From assembly GCF_030065545.1 (NCBI RefSeq), contig NZ_JASJNC010000005.1:186001-250000 (forward strand): a stretch of DNA of 64,000 nt. The letters run 5' to 3'. This DNA is from Marinicella marina (GTDB taxonomy: Bacteria; Pseudomonadota; Gammaproteobacteria; Xanthomonadales; Marinicellaceae). Positions 46,422 to 56,478 of the stretch are shown here, piece after piece (the stretch's first letter is position 1; each line of letters starts with the position of its first letter). The translations under genes were made by a program, and so were the position numbers. Under the pieces are notes generated by a model. The model made no database searches. It was not told the DNA's origin and saw nothing but the letters and a program-made list of their open reading frames with translations.

Positions 46422-47582
46422 ATGAACGATAAATTTGATTTTATAAAAAGACCGGTTAGCTTTTTTCTATTGCTTACGGGTATCCTGGTGAATGTCTGTC
46501 TGGCTTCGGTCAATGATGAGCAAACCAAAGTCGACCCTATGTCTTCATTGGATGATTTTGAAAATCCAAATCGTCCACTTAATGAAAATGACATATGGAA
46601 TCTTGACTTTTATCGTTATTTACTTGAACAGAACGACATCAATCTGGCAATCAAAGGCCTGGCGCATTTGAACAGTGCATATGCCACCCTGGTAGAAATG
46701 AAATCAGGTAAAAAAATTCTATCAGATTAAAATACTTTGGCCCTTATTGAACGGGCTTTGTTCAGTCCAGAAACCAATTTTGGTAGTTTGTTGATGATAC
46801 AGTCCATTTGTTTAAACTTGAACTCATGTGATCCTGCGATCATTCAGCAACAGCTGGAGTCAAAGCATTCGGATAACCTCACGACCTTTCTGGTGCCTTT
46901 GCGCGACGCTGTCACTGCTGATGATTTTGAACTGGTGATTGCAATACTGGAAGCCATGAGTCAGGCTGACAAAAGTCAATTGATGCATGCCTTCAATCTT
47001 GGGTATGAACCTATGGTCGATGCCTATCTGAAACAACATCCGATGCCGGAAGTAGACTATGCTGAACTTGAGGAGTTGGGTGTTGATTGGCAAGAAGTGA
47101 GTGCTCATGAATTGAGCTTATCTCATCTGTTGATGAGCGATAAATTTTTATCAATGATTTATAACTCACCTGTTGCTCCCATTTATAGAAGCTGTGAATG
47201 GTCTGAGAAAACCCATACCTTGTGTCTGAAAATTGCTGATATCATGATCAACAAAAGTGATAACTTATTATCAATGCACGTGGGCTACGAATTGAAGAAA
47301 AAAATATATGAATGGCAAGACAATCAGCCCGCTCTGGCTCAATCAAACGAAGAAAAAGAATCTTTTTTCAACTACATAAATTGCATTGGAAAAATGCAAA
47401 GCCAAAATAACAGTCTAGATTACATCACCGATACGACTGCAGTGCGTCTGTTTTATGAAGGCACGGATGAATTGCGTTACCTCGAAGAGATTGCCTTGTA
47501 TTTGTATGACAAATGGCAGCAACAAGGTGTGCCAAATTTACAAGACCCAAGAACTTGTGGTTTGCGATTTATCAAGGAATAA
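46422..47582 (+). pseudogene. Exported helical-repeat protein broken by an in-frame TAA
   Basis: A single frame of 386 codons holds one TAA at 46728-46730. Before it: a start with GGAGGG seven bases upstream, a signal peptide (RPVSFFLLLTGILVNVCLA) and ~60 helical residues. After it, in the same frame and without a new ribosome binding site or ATG, the helical pattern continues (LALIERALFSPETNFGSLLMIQ) for another ~280 residues with several Cys. The fragments read as one protein. Nonsense mutation or a base error are the options; two separate genes is less likely because the second part only has a TTG. I recognise no family. Confidence 0.75.
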
Positions 47583-48395
47583 TTACCAACGCTTGCGCGG
47601 CTGGAATGATTTTTGTTTATCAGCTTCGTGGGTTTGGTTATAGGCTTTGATCTTGCTGTTTTTACCGAAGATGGTGCGCAGTTGGTACCAAGTTTCACGC
47701 ATCAGTGCAGTGCCTTTACCGCCGCGCCAGCTTTTGTTATAAAGATTTTTAACTCCGGCCAAGGCATCGGGTGATTGTTGTAGCAGCTCTGTCACCATGC
47801 TCTGGGCCATGGCCATTGGGTCATCGGTGACGTGAGTGATTAAGCCAGCTTGTTGGGCTTTTTTTGCGCTTAACAGTTCTGAAGTCCAGGTCAGTTCTTT
47901 GGCCACATCAATGCGGCAATGCTGTCGCAAGGCCAGTAAACCTCCCATATCAGGTATCAGCCCCCACCTGCCTTCCATGATCGATAATGAGGCCTCAGGA
48001 TGCGCAATCCGAATGTCGGCACCCAGGGCAATATGCAAACCACCGCCCCAACAACGACCTTGGATTACGGTGATTACTGGCACCGGTATTCTTTGCCATT
48101 CTGTTGATACTTTTTGTGCCAAATTAGAACGCCATGGGTTGAGTTTGAGTAGCAGTTTTAATGGTCCACTGGTGGTTTTCATCATGGACTTCACATCCAG
48201 GCCTGAACAAAAGTTGTCACCTTCGCCAGTCACTATGACGGCTCTGATAGAACGGTCTTTGCGCAGCTGCTTAATGGTTTGGTTGATGGCTTTGAACATC
48301 GCAAAATCCAAGGCATTCATTTTATTCGGGCGATTGAGGCTGACATAAGCAACTTGATTCTTGAGGGTGGTTTTAATGCGCTGCGATGAGTTCAT
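47583..48395 (-). CDS. Crotonase-family enoyl-CoA hydratase/isomerase
   Basis: 270 residues. The crotonase oxyanion-hole segments are present: GEGDNFCSGLDVKSM and IQGRCWGGGLHIALGADIRIA. The catalytic Glu of classical hydratases, expected near MEGRWGLIPDMGG, is present as Glu in IMEGRW. The substrate is unknown. The protein has a lysine/arginine-rich end (DKQKSFQPRKRW). It converges directly, without gap, on the broken gene at 46422-47582. Confidence 0.88.
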   Translation of the reverse strand: MNSSQRIKTTLKNQVAYVSLNRPNKMNALDFAMFKAINQTIKQLRKDRSIRAVIVTGEGDNFCSGLDVKSMMKTTSGPLKLLLKLNPWRSNLAQKVSTEWQRIPVPVITVIQGRCWGGGLHIALGADIRIAHPEASLSIMEGRWGLIPDMGGLLALRQHCRIDVAKELTWTSELLSAKKAQQAGLITHVTDDPMAMAQSMVTELLQQSPDALAGVKNLYNKSWRGGKGTALMRETWYQLRTIFGKNSKIKAYNQTHEADKQKSFQPRKRW

Positions 48396-48479
48396 GATCC
48401 CATGGATTAGTTTAAAATGCTCACCTTAACTGAAACCAAGCCAATAGTCCAATCACATCTTTGGTGCTGAAACAGTACA

Positions 48480-49889
48480 TTATTGTTTTTTGCTTTTGGC
48501 ATCGTAAAGAGAGGAATCAGCACGGTTGAATAATGATTTAAGTGTCTCATCTGCATCTAATTCAGCCAAACCAAAACTGGCTGAGAGTTGGGTTTCTTCA
48601 ACCTTTAAAGCAGTGATTGCACGGCTTAATTTATCAACCAAAAGCTGGGTATCTGCCAAGTTCAGGTCAGGGAATAACAGCACAAACTCATCGCCACCCA
48701 AACGGGCAATGACATCGTTCCGGCGCAGCACTTTTTGCACCGCATGGGAGACATTGATCAAGCACTCGTCACCCGCTGTGTGACCATATTTGTCATTGAT
48801 GCTTTTGAAGCGGTCCAAGTCCAGAATCACCAGAGTCAAAGGATGAGAGTTTTCATGACTCTGAGCAATTTCAAGTTCAGCCCTTTGTTGGAAGTAATGC
48901 CTGGATGAAGCACCGGTTAAGGCATCGGTGAAGGCCAGTTTTTCCAACGCCTGTTTATCTGCGGTGAGCTGTGGTACAGCAATGCCAAACAGGGCATTGG
49001 CAGCTATCACAGTGATGGCAAACTGATAAACCATGACGTGATCCATCAAACCAAAGAAATGCACCAAAACCACAATCAGCACACTGGAAATGGCCAACGA
49101 GACCACGTTGAATTTGGGGCTTTCAGTACAGGCTATCCACATGTGCGTCACGGCCAAGAAGAAAATAGCAAATGAACTTTCAAAAGAGCCGGTTAAATGG
49201 GCCAATAACATGGTGAAAATAATCAAAACCACATTCAGCCCAGTTTTATTTACTAAGGTCTGTAGAGAGCCCCATGCTGATTTCATGAAACGGCTGTAAT
49301 CAATCTGTGGCCGAGGTAAAAGCTTAACCAACCAGCCTGTGAATAGAGGCGCCAATACAACGATGCCGGCCATATCGCCAATCCAGAAGGGCAACAAAGT
49401 TTTGCTCACTTCATCACGTGGCATTAAATCAGTTACCACCAAAGATGACAGCACCAGCAGTGTGCAAATCAGTGAGGCGAGGCCAGCAATCAATAGAAAA
49501 GTGACTATCAATTTCGGTGTGTTGGTGGTTTTTTGAGAAATTCTGACCACCATCTTGGCGCCAACCCAATAGGGCAAAATATGTGCCAGGCCAAATAAAA
49601 AACCTGCCCACAGGGATTCAGCTAGGCTCAAAGGCAGTTGATAATAATGAATCTGTAAGATGGATGAAACGATGGCAGCCGCCATGATGGGAATGAAAGC
49701 GCGCAGTCCAATCACCAGCATACAAGCAAAAGTAAAACCCGCTGCTGGAAACCACACACTGGCATGTTCGGTGTATTCGACTAATACACCTATCTCCCAT
49801 ACTGCCAGCCAAATCAAAAATAACACCACAGACTGCAAGACAAATGATGTTTTGATCAGTTTCAGCGACAGCTCAATTATTTTATCCAA
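48480..49889 (-). CDS. MASE1–GGDEF diguanylate cyclase
   Basis: About 470 residues. Eight membrane helices of the MASE1 sensor type (LFLIWLAVWEIGVLVEYTEHASVWFPAAGFTFA as the signature) occupy the first ~300 residues; a GGDEF domain follows with ARLGGDEFVLLF. The product-inhibition I-site RxxD is intact (RRND, five residues before GGDEF), so the enzyme should be feedback-controlled. A TTG at 49889 has AGAGGA at suitable spacing and is preferred to a GTG at 49913 with none. Confidence 0.88.
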   Translation of the reverse strand: MDKIIELSLKLIKTSFVLQSVVLFLIWLAVWEIGVLVEYTEHASVWFPAAGFTFACMLVIGLRAFIPIMAAAIVSSILQIHYYQLPLSLAESLWAGFLFGLAHILPYWVGAKMVVRISQKTTNTPKLIVTFLLIAGLASLICTLLVLSSLVVTDLMPRDEVSKTLLPFWIGDMAGIVVLAPLFTGWLVKLLPRPQIDYSRFMKSAWGSLQTLVNKTGLNVVLIIFTMLLAHLTGSFESSFAIFFLAVTHMWIACTESPKFNVVSLAISSVLIVVLVHFFGLMDHVMVYQFAITVIAANALFGIAVPQLTADKQALEKLAFTDALTGASSRHYFQQRAELEIAQSHENSHPLTLVILDLDRFKSINDKYGHTAGDECLINVSHAVQKVLRRNDVIARLGGDEFVLLFPDLNLADTQLLVDKLSRAITALKVEETQLSASFGLAELDADETLKSLFNRADSSLYDAKSKKQ

Positions 49890-49972
49890 TGATGCATTCC
49901 TCTCAGTTCGCACAACAAAACTTGTTGTGAGTGCTTAGCGTTATTTTTCCTCATAACTTCAATAACAAAGGT

Positions 49973-50467
49973 TCAACTGAATGATGAATCTGGCTGTTTC
50001 CTGAGCCACCACATTTGACTGATGAGCATCACCAAGAAAATCACTGTGATGATTAAAAATGTTTGGTGCAGTAGTGGATCTTTGAGTGAGCTGACCCAAG
50101 GCGAGTCCAGCGGAAAGCGAATCATAATTTCAGTTGTGGTGGGCAGCAAGTGAAATAAAATGGTGGCTGAATAACACAAAGCAACAAAATATTTATTCAA
50201 GCCTCTGAGGGGTTGGTATTTTTCGGCCAACATACCGACCACCACAGCCAGTATAGTTAAAATGCCCAAACCATGGGCTACATTGAAGCCACCGTGATTA
50301 AAAATGGTCAATGAAAAAGCAGCCGTCAATAAAGTGGCCAACAAATAAATTTTACCCAATTGGGGTTGCCAGCTGATGCGCTTGTTTTGCCACAACAAAA
50401 TGAAGCCGGCAATCAAGGCGATGATGCCAAAAATGGTGTGAATCCAACCGGTTAAAGTCAGCGTCAT
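49973..50467 (-). CDS. Four-helix membrane protein of unknown function
   Basis: 164 residues, mostly four to five membrane helices (IHTIFGIIALIAGFILLW, KIYLLATLLTAAFSLTIF, VAHGLGILTILAVVVGMLA, TFLIITVIFLVMLISQMWWL). A conserved His pair (FHLLPTTTEIMIRFP) and NHGGFN lie in loops. The start overlaps the end of the saccharopine-dehydrogenase-like gene by four bases (ATGA), so they are co-expressed. No confident family; DUF2306-like proteins are similar in layout. Confidence 0.75.
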   Translation of the reverse strand: MTLTLTGWIHTIFGIIALIAGFILLWQNKRISWQPQLGKIYLLATLLTAAFSLTIFNHGGFNVAHGLGILTILAVVVGMLAEKYQPLRGLNKYFVALCYSATILFHLLPTTTEIMIRFPLDSPWVSSLKDPLLHQTFLIITVIFLVMLISQMWWLRKQPDSSFS

Positions 50468-51714
50468 GATTTTTCCTCCTTTTGGGTTTCAGTAGATAAT
50501 ACTTCAAAACTGACCCCAGTGTGTTGGTTCAGGCGTTCAATCAATGCTTTACCCATGAGTGTGGCCGGGGTCCAGAACCCGCCCTTGACCGTTGGTTTGA
50601 CGTCTTGTGCCATACACAAAGCGGCTTGTCCAATGATTTGGGCGGTTGAACCATAACCGGGGTCGCGATCACCGTAAACTTTGGTGATGATTTGTTGTTG
50701 TGTATCGGTGGTGCCAACAAAGCGAAAGTCATAAAAGCCTTTTAACTGGGCTTTGGGACTGGGTCCTTCGCCGGGTTTGGGTAAAAAGAATTTTTGCATC
50801 AAAGCCCTTATTGGACCGAGGCTAGCGCCCAGATAAAATGACATCAAACCCCAATGTATACTACGTGCTTTGGCTTTGGCTTTCCAGCCTCGGCCGGTTA
50901 AAACACCTTCGTTGTATTTAAAATCAGTACCATAAGCATGTTGGCTTAAGGCATTAGAGCGATGCACGATGCGGGTATTAATACCTGCCATGAAAAATGG
51001 ACCATACCAAGCATTGAAAGTGTCATCATAATAAATACCGTCTTTTTGTTGCCTGGTTTTGAAGCCATGGTTTTCTGGACACAGTGCATACGGATTAACC
51101 AGCACTTTTTTAACGGCAGGGTCTGTGCGAACCAATTTGGCAATGTTCAATGCAGTGGCTATGGTGCCACCTGAAGCGCTACCACGCATGTTCTTGATGC
51201 GTAATTTCACATTTGGACAGTGTTCACCAAAGGCAGCCTTGGCGGCTTGTTGTAGATGGAACACCCCCAAATCTGATGGAATGGAATCAAAACCAGTACA
51301 ATGGACGATGCGTGAACCGGATGTTTGGGCTTGGCTTTCGTATTTATCCAACATTTTTTTGATCCAATGGGCCTCGCCGGTTAAATCACAGTAGTCGGTG
51401 CCGGTTTCGACACAGGCTTTCACTACCGGTTCACCATATAAATCATAGGGACCTACCGTGGTCAGAATCACTTTGGTTTGATTACACATGGCTATCAATC
51501 CTGCTGAGTCATTGGCGTCAACCACAAGCAACGGTAAATGTGCGCCTGCCTCGCCCAATTCAGCTTGTAGTGTGGTGAGCTTTTCTTTAGATCGGCCGGC
51601 CAGTGCCCATGTGAATGATTCATTTTTAGCGTGTTCGCAGAGGTATTGGCAGATGATTTTGCCAACAAAACTGGTGGCGCCAAAGACGATGATGTCGTAG
51701 TTTGGGTTTTTCAT
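50464..51714 (-). CDS. Saccharopine-dehydrogenase-like NAD(P)-binding oxidoreductase
   Basis: 416 residues. The N-terminal Rossmann motif IIVFGATSFVGKIICQYL opens the protein, and TVGPYDLYGEPVVKACVETGTDYCDLTGE is the signature of the saccharopine-dehydrogenase/trans-acting enoyl reductase group. Members reduce enoyl or carbonyl groups in lipid synthesis, but most are uncharacterised. The ATG at 51714 (MKNPNYDIIVFGA) is chosen at the Rossmann start; the frame is open 36 bases further. First gene of a pair with the membrane protein. Confidence 0.85.
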   Translation of the reverse strand: MKNPNYDIIVFGATSFVGKIICQYLCEHAKNESFTWALAGRSKEKLTTLQAELGEAGAHLPLLVVDANDSAGLIAMCNQTKVILTTVGPYDLYGEPVVKACVETGTDYCDLTGEAHWIKKMLDKYESQAQTSGSRIVHCTGFDSIPSDLGVFHLQQAAKAAFGEHCPNVKLRIKNMRGSASGGTIATALNIAKLVRTDPAVKKVLVNPYALCPENHGFKTRQQKDGIYYDDTFNAWYGPFFMAGINTRIVHRSNALSQHAYGTDFKYNEGVLTGRGWKAKAKARSIHWGLMSFYLGASLGPIRALMQKFFLPKPGEGPSPKAQLKGFYDFRFVGTTDTQQQIITKVYGDRDPGYGSTAQIIGQAALCMAQDVKPTVKGGFWTPATLMGKALIERLNQHTGVSFEVLSTETQKEEKS

Positions 51715-51829
51715 AATTGATCGTTGGTTGAGATAGGGATAGGATACCACAGCCAGATAATGACGTGATGAGGTCAGGTATGAAAGCCAGACACTGGGTC
51801 AGTGCCTGGCTGATATCAATGTTTATACT

Positions 51830-53389
51830 TTATTCAAAATTTGCTTTGATGTAATTGTTCAACAAGCGGATACCAAAAGAGGTTGAGCCGGGTGAAGCTT
51901 TGCTTGGAGTGGCGTCATCGCGATAGGCAACACCGGCTATATCAAAGTGTACCCAAGGTGTGGTTTCACGCACGAAAGTGCCCAAGAACGCGGCCCCGGC
52001 ACTGGCTCCTGGTGCATCTGGACCAGAGTTCATCACATCAGCAACTGTGTGCTCTATGGCTTTGAAGTGGTTGTCGTTCAAAGGCAGTTGCCACACTTGG
52101 TCACCGCTGGCTTTACCCGCAGTTATAAAGTCTGACACCAGTTCATCGTGGCGAGTGAACATGGCGGCATAGTCTTTACCTGTGGCGCGACTGGCTGAAC
52201 CGGTTAAGGTGGCCAAGTTAATCAATAATTTTGGATCATACGTCACATCGGCATAGTAGTTACCATCAGCCAGTACCAAACGGCCTTCGGCATCAGTCGA
52301 TCTGATAGATATGGTTTTGCCTGACATCGAAGTGACCACATCACCGGGTCTTTGGGCATTGCCACCTGGCATGTTTTCAGCCAAAGCCGCAACAGCTACC
52401 ACATTGACTTTGGCATCACGCCCGGCCAATGCATACAACGTTCCCATAACACTGGCAGCTCCTGACATATCAAATTTCATGTTCCACATGTTGGTTGGAT
52501 TTTTCAAACTGATACCGCCGGTATCAAATGTAATGCCTTTGCCGACCAATAAAATGGGTGCTTCATCTGAATTGCCGTTCATGAATTCAACCACCATCAT
52601 GCGGGGTGGGCGCTTACTGCCTCTTCCCACACCGTAAATGGCACCCATGTTTTGTTTGATCATGTCTTTCTCATCCAACACTTTGATTTTGATGTTTTTC
52701 ATGCCATCAAAATGTGATTCCCAGCGTTCAACGAAACTTTGTGGGAAGATGACGTTAGCTGGTTCGTTGGCCACATTGCGTGCATGCCATATGGCGTTGG
52801 CTACAGAACTTAATTCAGTTTTATAAAAATGCTCTGCTGCAGCTGCTTGCTGGGTAATTAAGGTCAGTTTGGTTTGCTGCTTGTGACGTTCTTCATCGGT
52901 GTAATACTTATCGAAATAGTAGGCACCCAGTTTGGCGCCAAATGCCAAGTTGGCAGTTATTTCGCTGTCATTGACATCAAAGGCCATGGCAGGAGCGGTT
53001 TTGAATGTGGTAACAGCTGTTTGAACCGCATTGCCGCCTAAGTTTTGCCAGTCCAAATGAGTTAACTTGTCAGCTTTGTCACCCAAGCCAACCAAAAGAA
53101 TCTGTGCCAGCCCAGATCCTTTCGGTGCTGTTATCAACTGCGTTGAGTCTTTTTTTGCCTCGAATTCAGTGGCTTTTATGGCGTGATTGATCCCGCCATT
53201 GGTGCTTTTGTCCAGCGTTGAGCCATATTGCCCCAGGCTGCCATCGGCATAAACACCCAGCAGCAAATTTCCTGACACAGGCAATGACTCGCTGAATTCA
53301 ACTGCGGTAGGTAAGCTGTCTTTGTGGTTGTGGGCCTGGGCCAGATTCAGGCTCAATGAGGTTAGTACGATGAGTGACCAAATTTTCAT
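51830..53389 (-). CDS. Exported leucyl aminopeptidase (M17)
   Basis: 519 residues. A signal peptide (SLIVLTSLSLNLAQA) precedes a complete M17 enzyme. The N-terminal macro-like domain extends to ~195; the C-terminal catalytic domain has both metal sites: LVGKGITFDTGGISLK (Lys, Asp), KFDMSGAASV (Asp) and RSTDAEGRLVLAD (Asp, Glu). It removes N-terminal residues from peptides. Most M17 enzymes are cytoplasmic, so export is unusual and fits peptide scavenging in the periplasm with the other exported peptidases here. Confidence 0.93.
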   Translation of the reverse strand: MKIWSLIVLTSLSLNLAQAHNHKDSLPTAVEFSESLPVSGNLLLGVYADGSLGQYGSTLDKSTNGGINHAIKATEFEAKKDSTQLITAPKGSGLAQILLVGLGDKADKLTHLDWQNLGGNAVQTAVTTFKTAPAMAFDVNDSEITANLAFGAKLGAYYFDKYYTDEERHKQQTKLTLITQQAAAAEHFYKTELSSVANAIWHARNVANEPANVIFPQSFVERWESHFDGMKNIKIKVLDEKDMIKQNMGAIYGVGRGSKRPPRMMVVEFMNGNSDEAPILLVGKGITFDTGGISLKNPTNMWNMKFDMSGAASVMGTLYALAGRDAKVNVVAVAALAENMPGGNAQRPGDVVTSMSGKTISIRSTDAEGRLVLADGNYYADVTYDPKLLINLATLTGSASRATGKDYAAMFTRHDELVSDFITAGKASGDQVWQLPLNDNHFKAIEHTVADVMNSGPDAPGASAGAAFLGTFVRETTPWVHFDIAGVAYRDDATPSKASPGSTSFGIRLLNNYIKANFE

Positions 53390-53528
53390 GTGTTTTATTT
53401 TCCTGTGGTTTTAAAAGAAATCGATTGTGGTTGAATGGATCAACAAAAACAGCAGATTACTATAGGTTCAAAGGTGTGAAAATCAGGTTGATTTTTCTGC
53501 TGTTTTGAGCTTTTTAGCAGGGCATTTG

Positions 53529-54257
53529 TTACAAATGTTCTTGGGCAGTGTAATAACCACCATTGGTGGCTTCAGATGCCATGAGTTTAACAAAAACCGC
53601 TGCGATGTCTTCGGGTGCGGCGAGTTGGCCTTTTTGATGCAACTCATTCCACATGTCGACCATCGGGAAATCTTGCTGGTCTTGGGCCCTGATTTCAACT
53701 TGCATACCAGTATCCATAACACCTGGGTTAATGGTCATACAGCTTATGGGATGTTCACAGGCCTTTTGTTCAGTTGCTGTGGTATCAATGAAACGTTCAA
53801 AAAATGCTTTACTCGCTGAATACATCGCCAATCCTGGTATGTCCCGTCGGGCAGCACCTGAGGATACATAAACAATTGTTTTGCGGGCAGAATGGTCCTG
53901 AAAGTTCAGGATGAAAGCCCGTAACAGGTACATGGTGGCTGTGACATTGATGGTGAGGTGCTGAGCCACTTCACCGCTTTGAGTTTTAGTCAGTGAGCCA
54001 AATGGTTTGAGTACAGCCGTATTGACGATGAGGTTGATCTCTTTGATGTCTGGACGAGATGCAGCTTGTTTGAATGTGGCCTCAAATATTTGATTGGCAT
54101 CATCTGCTTTGGCAAAATCACACGCGATGTGATGCTCTCCTTCGCCGGTTCTAGAGAAGTCAAATACTTCATGTCCTTTGGTTTCAAAAGCGTTAGTTAA
54201 AGCAGCTCCAAGGCCTTTTGAACCGCCTGCGATGAAAGTCAGTGCTTGGGTGGTCAT
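53529..54257 (-). CDS. Short-chain dehydrogenase/reductase
   Basis: 242 residues. The cofactor motif is AGGSKGLGAALTNAF and the active site is Ser in YVSSGAARRD and YSASK (Tyr-x3-Lys). The sequence resembles sepiapterin-reductase-like SDRs (NPGVMDTGMQVEIR). The substrate is unknown. ATG at 54257; a TTG one codon earlier is ignored. Confidence 0.9.
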   Translation of the reverse strand: MTTQALTFIAGGSKGLGAALTNAFETKGHEVFDFSRTGEGEHHIACDFAKADDANQIFEATFKQAASRPDIKEINLIVNTAVLKPFGSLTKTQSGEVAQHLTINVTATMYLLRAFILNFQDHSARKTIVYVSSGAARRDIPGLAMYSASKAFFERFIDTTATEQKACEHPISCMTINPGVMDTGMQVEIRAQDQQDFPMVDMWNELHQKGQLAAPEDIAAVFVKLMASEATNGGYYTAQEHL

Positions 54258-54521
54258 CAAATCAATTCCAAATTAATAGCACGGCCTATTATATGCGAAT
54301 TTAACCCTGAGATTGAAGCCATGGGTTGTTCTTGATACAGCTATCTACATTACCAGTTGAGGCTGGTCAAAAAATGTCATATGGTGTTTTTTTAGACGGT
54401 TTTTTAGCCACAGACCCAAGCAGTGGCTTTATTTACGCTTAATCGACCCTTATTTCTAAGAGTTTTATTGACTTCATTGAATACAACCATAAAATCCGTT
54501 TTTATTTGAATTCAGATCACC

Positions 54522-55193
54522 ATGAGAACAACCATCCTAATCATGTCTTTGCTCAGCGGTGCTGCCTTAGCTCAAAACAGCACACAGCAGAACAATGATC
54601 AAGCTGTTGAAGATAAGCCGCCAGTTACCGAACAAAAAAAGCGCCCGAGTTGGTCACAAGGCTTGCCTGAGCGTCAAAATGCACCATCTGCGGGCAGTTT
54701 GTTGAGCAAACCCAAAGCCGTCATCGATGACACACCTGAACAACAAGCGATCAGGCCTGAATTAGAAGTACCAGAAATCGATCTGGGCTTTAAGCCCAAG
54801 CCTGCCAGTGAATTCAACGTGGAGCCAGTTTCAGTTGATTTGTCACTGAGCCGCGAAGAAATGCGCGAAACCTTTTATGAAAGTGAGAAAAATGAACCTG
54901 AGGTTGAAGTTGTTGACAGCGCATTACTGGCCCAATACAAATGGCAAGTAATTAAGGTGACAGAAGTTGAAGTGCCGAGTGATTTTGATGCTTCAAAGGC
55001 GTTGAATTTAAATATACACATCAATCCAAAGGGTGAAGTAGTTAAAGTGGTCAGCGAAGATTCAGGCGTATCTTCAAGAGCCATGCGTGTGATTGAGAAA
55101 AGCATTAAAAATTGGCGTTTTGAGCCACCAGCTGATTTAGGTATCGCTGCAAATATCAATAAATCTTTCAACATCGACATACAAGCAGACTGA
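54522..55193 (+). CDS. Exported protein with TonB C-terminal-like domain
   Basis: 223 residues: signal peptide (MRTTILIMSLLSGAALAQ), a Pro/Glu/Lys-rich middle (KPPVTEQKKRPSWSQGLPE...), and a ~90-residue end with the TonB-C/AgmX pattern, LNIHINPKGEVVKVVSEDSGVSSRAMRVIEKSIKNWRFEPP. The lack of a membrane anchor apart from the cleavable signal makes an energy-transducing TonB role unlikely; a periplasmic binding role is more probable (inference). Confidence 0.75.
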   Translation: MRTTILIMSLLSGAALAQNSTQQNNDQAVEDKPPVTEQKKRPSWSQGLPERQNAPSAGSLLSKPKAVIDDTPEQQAIRPELEVPEIDLGFKPKPASEFNVEPVSVDLSLSREEMRETFYESEKNEPEVEVVDSALLAQYKWQVIKVTEVEVPSDFDASKALNLNIHINPKGEVVKVVSEDSGVSSRAMRVIEKSIKNWRFEPPADLGIAANINKSFNIDIQAD

Positions 55194-55259
55194 ATTCATC
55201 AGGCTGCTTCAATTATCTCGAACATATACAATGAAACCGAATCAGTGTGTGGCTGAAAA

Positions 55260-56387
55260 TCAAACGGAATGATTGATGATTTGATCGATACAGTTAAATA
55301 CCCCACGGTCTGAAAGTAAGTTCATGTGATTGATGTTTTTAAAAATCAATTGGTGTTGTTGTGGAAAATTAATCTCATGTTCTGGGTTTTTATGATGACC
55401 CAAGGCTGAATGCACAGTCACCAAGCCATCACCAATCCATTTTTTATGTAGTATGTTTGCATCATTTTGGGCATTGCTGGCAGCAAAGGCATAGCATTTG
55501 ATTTGTTTGGGTAATTGAATGATTTGGTGGTCTTTTGTGACTGTACCATGGCGCAAGTTTTTGATGCCATGGCTGCGGGTATGACCCAGTTTAGCAAAGG
55601 GTGCACTGTAGGGATTGATGCTGATGAGGTAATCTATCAAATTACCGGTTTTTTCTAACACAGCACCTTGGTGTGGGGTGCCCAAAAAAATGACTTTATT
55701 GATCTTGTTAAGCCACTCCTCAGCCGCCATTGAGGCTACATGCATGGCACTTCGCAACACCAAACCTCCCATACTATGACACAGTACATCAATGCTTTTA
55801 TCATCAGTTAAGGCTTGTACAAATTCAGCCATCATGGCTGCCAATTGATGACCGTTTTGATACACTGCCAAGCCGCTGTTGTATCTGAGATAGATGGTGG
55901 TGATGTTATGCTCAGCAGCCAGTGCTTGACCGTGATTGTGGCCTTGGCGACTCCACTGTAGGTCATTCATACATAAACCATGTATCAAAAACAATACTTT
56001 GCCTGGTGTTCGATTACAGCATTCAGCAGCTTGCTGCGGTGTTAATTGCTGCCCTCGGTGATGCCAACTCATGTCCATTGCCAGTGGATTATCGGTTTGC
56101 TCTAAATGGTCGCCTATCACCCCATTCATGATCGAAAGCCAGTTGGTTCTTTTCTTATCATCCACCTTGAAGGGCAGCATGGGGGCAAAAGTTTGTAAGG
56201 CTAAATTGACGCCATGGGTGCTCAGTTGGGTGGTTTTGCGAATGCTTTGGTAGATTAAACCTGTCAAGCCTGTGGTTTTATTTAAATCGCCTTGGTTTAA
56301 TAACCCGCCCAATGAATAGATCCTTTGGTGCATGGACTCAACCAAATCAACCACACCAGTGATGCCATCCTTACTGAGCTGGTTCAA
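55260..56387 (-). CDS. Alpha/beta-hydrolase (lipase/PGAP1-like)
   Basis: 375 residues. Oxyanion-hole HG in VLFLIHGLCMNDLQWSR, nucleophile Ser in VLCHSMGGLVLRSAM (a CHSMG rather than GHSMG elbow), LGTPHQG after it, Asp in WIGDGLVTVHSALGHH and a late His in INHMNLLSD. The N-terminal ~130 residues are helical. No signal peptide, so it is probably cytoplasmic or loosely membrane-bound. It probably acts on lipid esters; the substrate is unknown. Confidence 0.82.
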   Translation of the reverse strand: MNQLSKDGITGVVDLVESMHQRIYSLGGLLNQGDLNKTTGLTGLIYQSIRKTTQLSTHGVNLALQTFAPMLPFKVDDKKRTNWLSIMNGVIGDHLEQTDNPLAMDMSWHHRGQQLTPQQAAECCNRTPGKVLFLIHGLCMNDLQWSRQGHNHGQALAAEHNITTIYLRYNSGLAVYQNGHQLAAMMAEFVQALTDDKSIDVLCHSMGGLVLRSAMHVASMAAEEWLNKINKVIFLGTPHQGAVLEKTGNLIDYLISINPYSAPFAKLGHTRSHGIKNLRHGTVTKDHQIIQLPKQIKCYAFAASNAQNDANILHKKWIGDGLVTVHSALGHHKNPEHEINFPQQHQLIFKNINHMNLLSDRGVFNCIDQIINHSV

Positions 56388-56478
56388 GCCAACTAAATCA
56401 CGTTGTAATTGGGTGTTTTTGATAAAGATGCTCGGAACAAAACAACATCATAACCTGTTTGTTAGCTTGGGTGCGGGT

